A DNA stretch of 7,295 bases from Pseudorhodobacter sp. (GCA_024641255.1 JAHEDL010000208.1:1-7295); one strand, 5' to 3'. Shown: positions 1 to 6,332, counted from the stretch's first letter. Notes: generated by a model from the letters alone, not told the origin. Program-made: numbers and translations.

Positions 1-270
1 CGAAGATTGCCCCGGAAAACGTGTGTGCTATGTGTTCAAAACGCCGCTGTGGCGCAGCGCGCTATAGCGCGATAACGATGACCTGATGAGCCCAGTTTCC
101 GTTCAGTGAAAGCACTTATGTCTAGGTGCAGCTTCGGCCCTTAGCCGCCGGTCAACCTACACCGCAGCATTCCCGCAAACAGTCGTTCATTTCTCGCAAT
201 CGGCACCCCCAAGTAGGCACCGCACTTTCGCAAATGGTGGCCGCAGAAGGGTGTGATCCACGTTCAAGGA
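1..270. other. Left flank without a recognisable gene
   Basis: No coding region can be supported here. At the very edge, one plus-strand frame (bases 2-64) reads a short basic and aromatic tail, PGKRVCYVFKTPLWRSAL, to a TAG at 62-64. It could be the end of a gene lying to the left, but it is too short to identify. Bases about 130-250 carry a stretch (gcttcggcccttagccgccg and what follows) of a style I associate with recurrent non-coding or decayed sequence in Rhodobacteraceae; this is recollection, not a search. A plus-strand open frame starts at 126 and runs to 593, but it crosses the HTH gene remnant antisense and has no protein-like composition, so I leave it out. Confidence 0.4.
58..71. 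repeat. 14-base perfect palindrome
   Basis: CGCGCTATAGCGCG is identical to its reverse complement. It sits just past the possible gene end at 62-64. It could be an operator-like site or simply a GC-rich coincidence. It has no spacer, so it would not form a normal hairpin loop, and no T-tract follows. Confidence 0.45.
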
Positions 271-456
271 TCAATCGCAACGCTGGAGACCGTCATCATT
301 TTCTTCAGATACCTGACAGGCATAGGCCAGCAGTTCTTGCGACGGAATGCAGCCGTGTTCGGGGTTGTAACGGTCGCAAAGATGCCAGAGCACGATCTTG
401 GTCGTGCCCGTGGTGCTACGCTGGTCGAGCGCCCAGACGGTGGCCTTCTGGCTCAT
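271..456 (-). pseudogene. Truncated helix-turn-helix protein of prophage/island type
   Basis: Reads 61 residues from an ATG at 456. The start, MSQKATVWALDQ, then KIVLWHLCDRYNPEHGCIPS and QELLAYACQVS, matches the N-terminal winged-helix region of a small HTH protein common in alphaproteobacterial prophages and islands (recognised from memory). In that family the segment after 'PSQ..LA..C..S' continues into the recognition helix and a wing of several dozen more residues. Here the reading becomes unrelated (EENDDGLQRCD) and stops at 271, so the gene is cut off at about residue 48. Its ATG overlaps the TGA of the nuclease remnant by four bases (ATGA, 453-456). A strong Shine-Dalgarno GGAGG lies at 465-469, 8 bases upstream, inside the nuclease gene. 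It probably encoded a DNA-binding regulator or replication-linked protein; the fragment should not be functional. An intact short protein of unknown role is less likely. Confidence 0.62.
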
Positions 457-832
457 GGCGCAACCCTCCGCGCCGGTCGCGCTCGGCTGGTGAAGCCATT
501 GTCTGCCAGAGCGCCCAGCGCATCATCGACGGACCTGACGAGTGCCCAGCCGCAGCCCTGCGAGACGACGGTGTCGTGAAAGAGCTCCTGTGATTTGCGC
601 AAGCGGCCGGTTTCGCTTTTGACCTCAAGGAACAGGACGCCGCCGCCGGAGATCACGATCAGGTCGGCATAACCGGCGTGAACGCCCATACCGACCAAGA
701 TCGACTGACGCCGGGGGGCGCGGGGCCTGGCGTCAGTCACCTCATTGGCGCAGTGACGCACGATGGTGTCGAAGGGCAGGACTTGCTCGATGGCGCGCTG
801 GGCGTCGGCCTCGGGGGGCTGCGCCGGTTCAT
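453..832 (-). pseudogene. VRR-NUC domain nuclease, frameshifted near its start
   Basis: The reading frame ending in TGA at 453 gives a clear VRR-NUC (PD-(D/E)xK superfamily) nuclease: HCANEV, ILVGMGVHAGYADLIVI, GVLFLEVKSETGRLRKSQ, then GWALVRSVDDALGALADNGF. The catalytic Asp is in GYADLI and the ExK pair in LEVKS, followed by the conserved Gln of KSQ. All the catalytic-looking residues are present. The natural start is an ATG at 830-832, but that ATG is in another frame. Adding one base to the six-C run (six G at 813-818 on the plus strand) would join MNRRSP to PEADAQRAIEQ and give a 126-residue protein, a normal size for these small phage-type nucleases. So it is probably inactivated by a one-base loss, unless this is a sequencing error. 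There may also be a small deletion between 'RAIEQVL' and 'PFDTIV' compared with relatives I remember. The ATG overlaps the stop of the upstream fragment as ATGA (829-832). VRR-NUC proteins are associated with Holliday-junction and flap cleavage in phage and repair contexts. Confidence 0.75.
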
Positions 833-1020
833 GCCGCGCCGCCTTTCGGAAAGGCCGAAGTTGCAATGGCGTGCGGTGGGTGGCGATCCAGCTGACACAA
901 AAGGTCGACAGCTTCGGCGCATTCCCCGGCGTTGCCAGTCTGGTCGGCCACGACGCGGGCGGCCAGGATAAGGGCGCGAATCCACGCCTTCGTTGGGGGC
1001 GACGGGAGGTGCCGAGTTGG
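829..1020 (-). pseudogene. C-terminal fragment of an unknown small island protein
   Basis: A stop-to-stop frame of 63 residues has no credible start codon after the in-frame TGA at 1021-1023. From about residue 9 it reads like real protein: TKAWIRALILAARVVADQTG, then a Cys-containing helical stretch ECAEAVDLLCQLDRHPPHAI, ending KGGAA. It is short, helical and ends exactly where the nuclease starts (stop TGA 829-831, ATG 830-832), the hallmark of a coupled operon. I do not recognise a named domain. The frame lacks a start because the region upstream has been replaced by the recombinase fragment on the other strand, whose start (1017) lies inside this frame. Support comes from the ATGA junction and the composition; neither overlapping frame on this strand reads like protein in the same interval. 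Confidence 0.5.
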
Positions 1021-1274
1021 TCAGCAAATTGCGATTGAACGACAAAACCGTGCGAGAGCAGGTGCCGGAGCCGGGGTGTCACCTCCAGGTCTTCGACACC
1101 GAAGTGCGCGGATTTTCCGTCCGCATCCTCAGTTCTGGAAATCGATGCTTCGTCCTCGACTTTGACGCTGTTGATCTGTCCGACAACGCGAACGTCACTA
1201 CCGGTGGCAAGAATGATGTGAACTACCACTTCGAAGGCAACGGCGGCAATCCGGGTCCGTTGCAACTGCATTAA
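1017..1274 (+). pseudogene. Tyrosine recombinase (integrase) N-terminal fragment with foreign tail
   Basis: A TTG at 1017 is preceded by GGGAGG (1004-1009) at 7 bases. It opens a frame MVSKLRLNDKTVREQ, then FDTEVRGFSVRILSSGNRCF and VLDF. This is the arm-type DNA-binding (DUF4102-like) N terminus of phage and island integrases, whose hallmark is '.LTDKTVR....P..G...YD.EV.GF.VRV...G...FVL.YR'. Family members run to about 400 residues and carry the catalytic R-H-R-Y domain in the second half; here only about 50 residues match. After about 1165 the sequence changes to DAVDLSDNANVTTGG and on to GNGGNPGPLQLH, then TAA at 1272-1274. That tail does not resemble an integrase and reads like the C terminus of a different protein, so the 85-residue product looks chimeric. 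It cannot be an active recombinase. It lies divergent from the nuclease/HTH remnants, consistent with one degraded element. Codons after 1165 keep a coding-like pattern, so a short expressed protein cannot be excluded. Confidence 0.62.
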
Positions 1275-1396
1275 CCGTTATGTGATAAATTTGATCGATA
1301 TCGCCCTATTTTAGGGGCGAAAATGGTGCTATTCATCAATTTATCCCGCGCGCTGCCAAGCGACGCGGTGTTTCTTGTTGGAGCAGAGTTGAGACA
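1275..1396 (+). promoter_or_regulatory. AT-rich leader of the protease gene
   Basis: This 122-base gap is clearly richer in A and T than its surroundings and must hold the promoter of the protease unless transcription enters from the left. I find no convincing -35/-10 pair. TTGAT at 1291-1295, then four bases, then ATCGC at 1300-1304 is half of an FNR/Crp-type site (TTGAT-N4-ATCAA): the left arm is perfect and the right arm matches three of five. A small palindrome CGATATCG (1296-1303) overlaps it. The protease ATG at 1397 has only a weak ribosome-binding site (GGAG at 1380-1383, or GAG at 1391-1393), which suggests modest translation. Confidence 0.35.
1301..1320. other. Small inverted repeat in the protease leader
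   Basis: TCGCCC (1301-1306) and GGGCGA (1315-1320) can pair around an eight-base AT-rich loop; TA/TA can add two pairs if one G bulges. No T-run follows on the plus strand, so a plain intrinsic terminator is unlikely. It may be a leader hairpin, a terminator relic of the chimeric recombinase frame that stops 27 bases earlier, or a protein-binding site. Confidence 0.35.
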
Positions 1397-4300
1397 ATGA
1401 AATCGCAACTTCCATCCGATCCACTGTTGGCCCTTCAATGGCACCTGTCTGTTATTGGTCGACTTGGATTTACCACCGCTAATAATACCGACGGTCTGGC
1501 GCGGATTTGGGCCGATTACACCGGGCTTGGCGTTAATATCGGTATTTGGGATGACGGGGTTGAAGCGTCGCATTGGGATATTGCCCCGAATTACAATGCG
1601 GCGTTGCAGATTTTCGGGAATGACGGGCTGCCGTTTGACGACACGTCGGTGCATGCCACATCGGTTGCTGGCCTGATTGGTGCCGCTGCCAATGGCCGGG
1701 GTGGCGTTGGGGTGGCTTATAATGCGTCGCTTACATCGGTGCGCATTTTTGGCGGGAATGATGATATAAATCTGCATTGGCAGAACTATTTGGCAACGCT
1801 GGATCATCTGCAGGATTTCGACGTTACCAATCACAGTTATGGTGGCGCGCCTGATTTTATAATTGCAGGCGACGAAGCGAAGTTTGAGGCGTCGCTGGTC
1901 AGTGGGCGGAACGGACTGGGCACGATCAATCTTAAGGCTGCTGGCAATAGCAACCTTGATGGCAATGGCAGCTCTGTTGACGCTTCGCGCGGCACGATCA
2001 GCGTTGCTGCAACGGATGCGTCGGGCCAGATTAAATCCTATTCCAGTTATGGGGCGCATATTCTGGTAGCGGCGCCGGCGGGCTCGGTGACGACCGACCG
2101 GATCGGCGCATCGCTGGGGTATAATGGCACTATTAACAATGCGTTGATCCTTGGCGGGGATTATACCAATGCCTTTGGCGGAACCTCGGCGGCAACGCCG
2201 ATTACTGCGGGTGTTGTGGCGCTTATGTTGGACGCGAATGCGGGCCTTGGCTGGCGCGATGTGCAGAATATCCTTGCATATTCTGCAATGGCGACCGGCA
2301 GTTTGCAAACCGGGGTGCGGACAAATGAAAATAGTAAGTGGGGTTTCGACGGGGCGAATAACTGGAATGGCGGCGGTCTGCATTACAGTGAGGATTACGG
2401 CTATGGCCTGCTAAATGCCCACGCGGCGGTGCGGATGGCCGAGGTTTGGACGCGTTTATACGGCGTGGCGGGCACTTCGGCCAACGAGGCGCACATCACC
2501 GTTACAAATACGCCAAACCTTAATCTGGTCGATGCAACTGGGACTTTGCTTAACATTACAAGCGGTGTTGCGCGGTATTCCTTTACGGTGGCCGAAAATA
2601 TAACGCTTGATCACGTCGATCTAACGCTTGATTTGACACATAGCTATTTTCCAGAGTTGCGCATCACGCTTATTTCGCCGTCTGGCACGACTTATTCACT
2701 TTATGACGGCAGTTCGGGCGACGCGACGACCGCCGATGCGGGGATCAATTACGCCTTTGGCGTCGACGGGCTTCGCGGCGAAATGTCGGCTGGTGTTTGG
2801 ACGGTGCAGGTGACAGACACCGACGTTTATGACTCCGGCATTCTGCGCGGGGTGACGTTTAATGGCTATGGCAGTGCCGCTACCATTAATAACGTCTATC
2901 ATTACACTGAAGAGGCAACATCGACAGCCGTGGTTTCGCAAAATGCGGCGCGCGCGACGTTGATTGATTCCAACGGTGGGGCCGATTGGATTGATGCGTC
3001 AAGTATGGTGCGGGACTTGGTGCTGAACCTTGCGCAAGGCAATGGGTCGACTTTGGGGGGCACCAAATTTCTGACCATTGCTGCGGCGACTGTGATCGAA
3101 AATGCCATCGGCGGCGACGGGAATGACCAGATCGTTGGCAACGCGTCGGCCAATATTTTGTCTGGTATGCGCGGCGATGATACTTTGGTGGGCGGTGCAG
3201 GTTCTGACACGGCGTTGTTTTGTGGCAGCAGCGATGGCTATACTTTGGTGGCGCAAAACAGTTGCATCACGGTAACCAGCCTGACCGGCGGCTATGGCAT
3301 TGATGTGTTGCTGGGGATGGAATTCGCCCGCTTTGACGACACTGTCATCAGCCTGCTGCCTTTGTTTGCTGATTATATCGCGCCTACGCTTGTCGCGACA
3401 TCTCCGGCTGCGGCCGCGGCGGAAGTAGCACCCGATGCGGCCATTGTGCTGACCTTTTCCGAAGCGGTGACGCTGGGGCAGGGCGACCTTGTTATCTGGA
3501 CCCAAGGCGGCAGCGAATGGGCGCGCATCTCGGTAGAGGATGCAACGCAGGTCAGCATCGTGGGCACGCAGATGCGCATTGATCCGACGGCGAATTTCGC
3601 GTCCGGGTCGCATTACTATGTGACGCTGGATGCGGGGGCGGTGACCGACGGGGCGGATAACGCGTTTGCCGGGATTGTCGGGTCTACGCAATTTGCGTTT
3701 GACACCGCGTCGTCGATTATCGGCACCGCCGCTGCCGATAGTCTGACCGGCACCATTGGCGATGATAGCATCAACGGCTTGGACGGCGACGACAGCCTGA
3801 AGGGGCTGGCGGGTAACGATGCGATCAGCGGTGGTGCAGGAAATGACACGCTTGATGGCGGCGCTGGAAACGACGTTTTGACCGGGGGCGATGGCATTGA
3901 CAGCGCAAGCTACGCGACGGCGACGGCGGCGGTTTCGGTAAACATCGGGCTGTCAGGGCCGCAAAACACCGGCGGTTCTGGCGTGGATAGTTTGGCAACG
4001 ATCGAGAATTTGATCGGGTCAGATTTTAACGACCTTCTGATCGGCGGCACTGGTGCCAATTCTTTAAGCGGTGGGTTGGGGGCTGATACGCTGGAAGGCG
4101 GGCTTGGCAATGATCTGCTGGCGGGCGGTGACGGCGCTGATACGGCGTCTTATGCCAGTGCGACGCTGGGCGTTACGGTGAGCCTTGCGTTGGGTGGCGC
4201 GCAAAATACCGTTGGGGCGGGTATTGATAGCTTGTCCTCGCTGGAAAATCTGCTGGGGTCGGCGTTTGACGATATGCTGTCTGGCACAAAGGCAGCCAAC

Positions 4301-5101
4301 CGGATTGATGGCGGCAGCGGGGCCGATACGATTTTTGGCGATGCGGGGGCGGATACCTTACTGGGCGGCGATGGCAACGATGTGTTCATTTTTGCGTCGA
4401 CGACTGATTTCGTTGCAGGCGAAAGCGTGACGGGGGGCAGCGGCATCGACGAGTTGCGGTTTACCACAACGCAGGCTGTGACGCTCGTGTTGAGCGCGGG
4501 CGTGGCGGTTGAAAAGGTGGTGATCGGCACTGGTGTTGCGGCAACGGCGGTATCGACGGCGACGACCGCGATCAATATCGATGCGGCGGCGCTGACGGCT
4601 GGCATTTCGATCGTCGGCAATGCCGGGGCGAATAAGCTAAGCGGCTCTGGTTTCGGTGACAGCCTTGATGGTGGGGGCGGGAAAGACATTCTGTCTGGCG
4701 GTGGCGGTGCCGACACCCTGAACGGTGGCGCGGGCAGCGACAGATTGACCGGCGGCGCGGGGGCGGATGTTTTTGTGTTCAACACCACGCTGAGCAGTTC
4801 AGCCAATATGGATGTTGTTACTGATTTTGTGAGCGGCACCGACCATATTTACCTTGCAAAGTCGGTGATGGCTGCGCTGGGGCAAACCGGGGCCGCCCTA
4901 AGCGCGGACGCGTTTTGGTCAGGTGCGGGGGCCATACGCGGCCACGACAGCACCGACAGGATTATCTATAACACCACCACTGGCGCGCTTTATTATGATG
5001 CCGATGGCAGTGGCAAGGGTGCGGCGGTGCAAATTGCGCTGTTCGGGCAAACCGCCGGGGTGCAGTCGACACCAACAGCAGCAGATTTCTTTGTGATCTA
5101 A
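1397..5101 (+). CDS. Secreted S8 serine protease with P domain, Ig-like domain and RTX repeats
   Basis: A 1234-residue calcium-dependent extracellular protease, almost certainly exported by a type I (ABC) system. Catalytic domain, about residues 8-346: it opens with the kexin/furin-like DPLLALQWHL. Catalytic Asp is D52 (IGIWDDGV), His H86 (HATSVAG), oxyanion Asn N184 (KAAGNS) and Ser S264 (GGTSAATP). P domain, about 385-491: DLTHSYFPELRITLISPSGT and GVWTVQVTDT. RTX block 1, 572-607, is followed by a linker module (603-652) holding both cysteines, C609 and C623. An SbsA/Big_5-type Ig-like domain spans about 659-770. RTX blocks 2-5 are at 776-838, 874-918, 954-998 and 1074-1127. The C-terminal 105 residues contain DVVTDFVSGTDHI and TGALYYDADGSGKG, and end in ADFFVI, a typical uncleaved type I secretion signal. 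There is no Sec signal and no propeptide of normal size; the protein is presumably held unfolded inside the cell, where calcium is low (inference). The HGT motif is HAT here, which is odd because that Gly is nearly invariant. The start fits the domain edge. No transporter genes lie nearby. Assignment to a secreted RTX S8 protease is firm; the substrate is unknown. Confidence 0.95.
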   Translation: MKSQLPSDPLLALQWHLSVIGRLGFTTANNTDGLARIWADYTGLGVNIGIWDDGVEASHWDIAPNYNAALQIFGNDGLPFDDTSVHATSVAGLIGAAANGRGGVGVAYNASLTSVRIFGGNDDINLHWQNYLATLDHLQDFDVTNHSYGGAPDFIIAGDEAKFEASLVSGRNGLGTINLKAAGNSNLDGNGSSVDASRGTISVAATDASGQIKSYSSYGAHILVAAPAGSVTTDRIGASLGYNGTINNALILGGDYTNAFGGTSAATPITAGVVALMLDANAGLGWRDVQNILAYSAMATGSLQTGVRTNENSKWGFDGANNWNGGGLHYSEDYGYGLLNAHAAVRMAEVWTRLYGVAGTSANEAHITVTNTPNLNLVDATGTLLNITSGVARYSFTVAENITLDHVDLTLDLTHSYFPELRITLISPSGTTYSLYDGSSGDATTADAGINYAFGVDGLRGEMSAGVWTVQVTDTDVYDSGILRGVTFNGYGSAATINNVYHYTEEATSTAVVSQNAARATLIDSNGGADWIDASSMVRDLVLNLAQGNGSTLGGTKFLTIAAATVIENAIGGDGNDQIVGNASANILSGMRGDDTLVGGAGSDTALFCGSSDGYTLVAQNSCITVTSLTGGYGIDVLLGMEFARFDDTVISLLPLFADYIAPTLVATSPAAAAAEVAPDAAIVLTFSEAVTLGQGDLVIWTQGGSEWARISVEDATQVSIVGTQMRIDPTANFASGSHYYVTLDAGAVTDGADNAFAGIVGSTQFAFDTASSIIGTAAADSLTGTIGDDSINGLDGDDSLKGLAGNDAISGGAGNDTLDGGAGNDVLTGGDGIDSASYATATAAVSVNIGLSGPQNTGGSGVDSLATIENLIGSDFNDLLIGGTGANSLSGGLGADTLEGGLGNDLLAGGDGADTASYASATLGVTVSLALGGAQNTVGAGIDSLSSLENLLGSAFDDMLSGTKAANRIDGGSGADTIFGDAGADTLLGGDGNDVFIFASTTDFVAGESVTGGSGIDELRFTTTQAVTLVLSAGVAVEKVVIGTGVAATAVSTATTAINIDAAALTAGISIVGNAGANKLSGSGFGDSLDGGGGKDILSGGGGADTLNGGAGSDRLTGGAGADVFVFNTTLSSSANMDVVTDFVSGTDHIYLAKSVMAALGQTGAALSADAFWSGAGAIRGHDSTDRIIYNTTTGALYYDADGSGKGAAVQIALFGQTAGVQSTPTAADFFVI
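3110..3217 (+). repeat. RTX block 1 (four nonapeptides)
   Basis: Encodes residues 572-607, four in-phase nine-residue units beginning GGDGNDQIV, GNASANILS, GMRGDDTLV and GGAGSDTAL. The second unit has lost the Asp that completes the calcium site. It runs straight into the 'ALF.GSSDGYTLV' linker module that commonly follows RTX stacks. Confidence 0.85.
3722..3910 (+). repeat. RTX block 2 (seven nonapeptides)
   Basis: Encodes residues 776-838, seven uninterrupted 27-base units, the longest calcium-binding stack in the protein. The central units (GLDGDDSLK, GLAGNDAIS, GGAGNDTLD, GGAGNDVLT) match the GGxGxDxxx consensus closely. The outermost left unit (GTAAADSLT) is degenerate, as is usual for a capping turn. 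Confidence 0.9.
3884..4363 (+). repeat. 80-residue tandem duplication containing RTX blocks 3 and 4
   Basis: Residues 830-909 and 910-989 are two copies of the same 80-residue unit, exactly 240 bases apart. Both begin GGDG.D.ASYA.AT, continue with a beta-rich linker ending Q-N-T-x-G-x-G-x-D-S-L, then L/I-E-N-L-x-G-S-x-F, and finish with an RTX block (874-918 and 954-998). By eye a little over half of the residues are identical and the DNA has diverged considerably, so it is an old duplication. A third unit begins with GGDGND at 990 but diverges at once. Confidence 0.88.
4616..4777 (+). repeat. RTX block 5 (six nonapeptides) before the secretion signal
   Basis: Encodes residues 1074-1127, six in-phase units from GNAGANKLS to GGAGADVFV. 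The last unit ends in the D-V-F-V-F transition seen in serralysin-type C termini, where the calcium-filled beta roll passes into the secretion domain. Its position next to the C terminus fits the usual role of nucleating folding as the protein leaves the transporter. Confidence 0.9.
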
Positions 5102-5105
5102 GGAT

Positions 5106-5130
5106 GTTAGGGGGCTTTGTGCCCCCTGAC
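5106..5130. terminator. Hairpin between convergent genes
   Basis: GTTAGGGGGC (5106-5115) pairs with GCCCCCTGAC (5121-5130) around a TTTGT loop: ten base pairs, of which one is T-G on the plus-strand RNA. It starts 4 bases after the protease stop and ends 20 bases before the aminotransferase stop, so it can serve both transcripts. Neither strand has a T-run after the stem, so it may need Rho or act mainly as a 3'-end stabiliser. Confidence 0.65.
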
Positions 5131-5150
5131 GTATCAAACCGCGATCCGCC

Positions 5151-6332
5151 TTAGGCGTTTACCGCAAGCCGGGACACCAATGCGGCGTGGATGCGCGCGA
5201 TGCCGGATTCCAGATCTTTGTTGGCGTAGGCAAAGGACAGGCGGGCGTGGCCGGGCAGGCCAAAGGCGCGGCCAGGAACGATGGCGACGCCGGCGTTTTC
5301 CAAAAGCCAACCACAAAGTGCGGCGTCACTGTTAAAGCCGCCTTGCGCGATGGCTGCGGTCATGTCGGGAAACACATAGAAGGCGCCATCAGGCACCGGG
5401 CAAGTCACGCCGGGCATGGCGTTCAACCCGGCAACCACTTGGTCACGCCGGTCTTTCATTGCCGCGCGCCGGGTTTCAAGCAGGCTTTGATCGCCGGTCA
5501 GGGCGGCAAGGGCTGCGGCCTGCGCGATAGAGCAGGCACCAGAGGTAACCTGGCCTTGCACCGCACCCATGGCCTTGATCAGGGCGGCGGGACCAACGCC
5601 CCAGCCAATGCGCCAGCCGGTCATGGCGTAGGCTTTTGACACGCCATTTACCACCAATGTGCGGTCTGCCAATTCGGGGGCGGCATGGCGGAACGGGGTG
5701 AAGGGAACATAGCTAAGATGATCGTAAATCTCGTCCGACAGCAGCCAAACCTGCGGGTGGCGCGCCAAAACCTGCGCCAGAGCCTTGATTTCGTCGGCAG
5801 AATAGATCGCGCCCGAAGGGTTGGACGGTGAGTTCAGCATCAGCCAGCGGGTTCGCGGTGTGATCGCGGACTCTAGCGCTGCGGGGGAAAGTTTGAAGCC
5901 CGAGGCCATCGGGCAGCGGATCACCACTGGCCGCCCGCCAGCCATCAAGACGATGTCGGAATAGCTGGTCCAGAACGGGGCGGGCATAATGACCTCGTCG
6001 CCCGGATTGAGGCTTGCCAGCATGGCATTGGCCAGCACCTGTTTTGCGCCGGTTGACACCATGACTTCGGACGGTTGCACCGCGTTTGCGGCAGCGATTG
6101 CGGCGCGCAATTCTGGCGTGCCCAGCGTTGCAGGATAGCGGGTTTTGCCGGCCAATGCGGCCTGATGCGCGGCTTCGATGACATGCGCCGGGGTCGGAAA
6201 GTCGGGCTCGCCGGTTGACAGTGCGATCACGTCGCGGCCTGCGGCTTTCAGGGCTGCGGCCTTTTCCGACAGTTGAACAATTTCTGAAATCTCAAGATCG
6301 GCGATGCGCGCGGCGCGGATGAATTCGGTCAT
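5151..6332 (-). CDS. PLP-dependent class I aminotransferase, aspartate aminotransferase-like (subgroup Ib)
   Basis: A complete 393-residue cytoplasmic enzyme of normal length that moves an amino group between an amino acid and a 2-oxo acid using pyridoxal phosphate. Seen in the sequence: N-terminal STGEPDFPTP (39-48); the cofactor-stacking W121 in PAPFWTSY; NSPSNPSG (167-174) with the cofactor-contacting Asn; D200 and Y203 in SDEIYDHL; Schiff-base lysine K233 in SKAYAMTGWRIG with phosphate-binding R241; and substrate carboxylate-binding R364 in ARLSFA. These place it in the Ib (prokaryotic AspC/prephenate) branch; whether aspartate, an aromatic amino acid or another amine is the true substrate cannot be told. 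The ATG at 6332 is preceded by AGGA (6338-6341) at 5 bases. It follows the FAD oxidoreductase by 22 bases on the same strand and is surely in its operon, which suggests a catabolic role rather than housekeeping aspartate synthesis. No symbol is given because the family has several paralogues per genome. Confidence 0.94.
   Translation of the reverse strand: MTEFIRAARIADLEISEIVQLSEKAAALKAAGRDVIALSTGEPDFPTPAHVIEAAHQAALAGKTRYPATLGTPELRAAIAAANAVQPSEVMVSTGAKQVLANAMLASLNPGDEVIMPAPFWTSYSDIVLMAGGRPVVIRCPMASGFKLSPAALESAITPRTRWLMLNSPSNPSGAIYSADEIKALAQVLARHPQVWLLSDEIYDHLSYVPFTPFRHAAPELADRTLVVNGVSKAYAMTGWRIGWGVGPAALIKAMGAVQGQVTSGACSIAQAAALAALTGDQSLLETRRAAMKDRRDQVVAGLNAMPGVTCPVPDGAFYVFPDMTAAIAQGGFNSDAALCGWLLENAGVAIVPGRAFGLPGHARLSFAYANKDLESGIARIHAALVSRLAVNA

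Noticed and set aside
126..593. 155-residue plus-strand open frame
   Set aside because: Antisense to the HTH and nuclease remnants over most of its length, Arg/Pro-rich, no ribosome-binding site and no recognisable domain.
453..1271. 272-residue minus-strand open frame read as one gene
   Set aside because: Only the last ~120 residues are protein-like (VRR-NUC). The front part is antisense to the recombinase fragment and to the unknown small fragment in another frame.
1271..2383. 370-residue minus-strand open frame opposite the protease
   Set aside because: Rich in Arg, Ile and Pro in a shadow pattern, no domain, and fully antisense to the S8 catalytic domain, which is clearly coding.
3722..4777. 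27-base tandem repeats as a CRISPR-like array
   Set aside because: The units are contiguous without spacers and encode GGxGxDxxx calcium-binding nonapeptides.
2999..4839. Several long minus-strand open frames (for example 2999-3691 and 4150-4839)
   Set aside because: They are complements of the RTX Gly/Asp repeats, which read as Pro/Ser-rich nonsense on the other strand.
5106..5130. Classical Rho-independent terminator
   Set aside because: The stem is strong, but there is no T-run on either side, so I call it a hairpin with terminator-like position only.
5187..5639. 150-residue plus-strand open frame opposite the aminotransferase
   Set aside because: Shadow of a well-supported PLP enzyme with all active-site residues on the minus strand.
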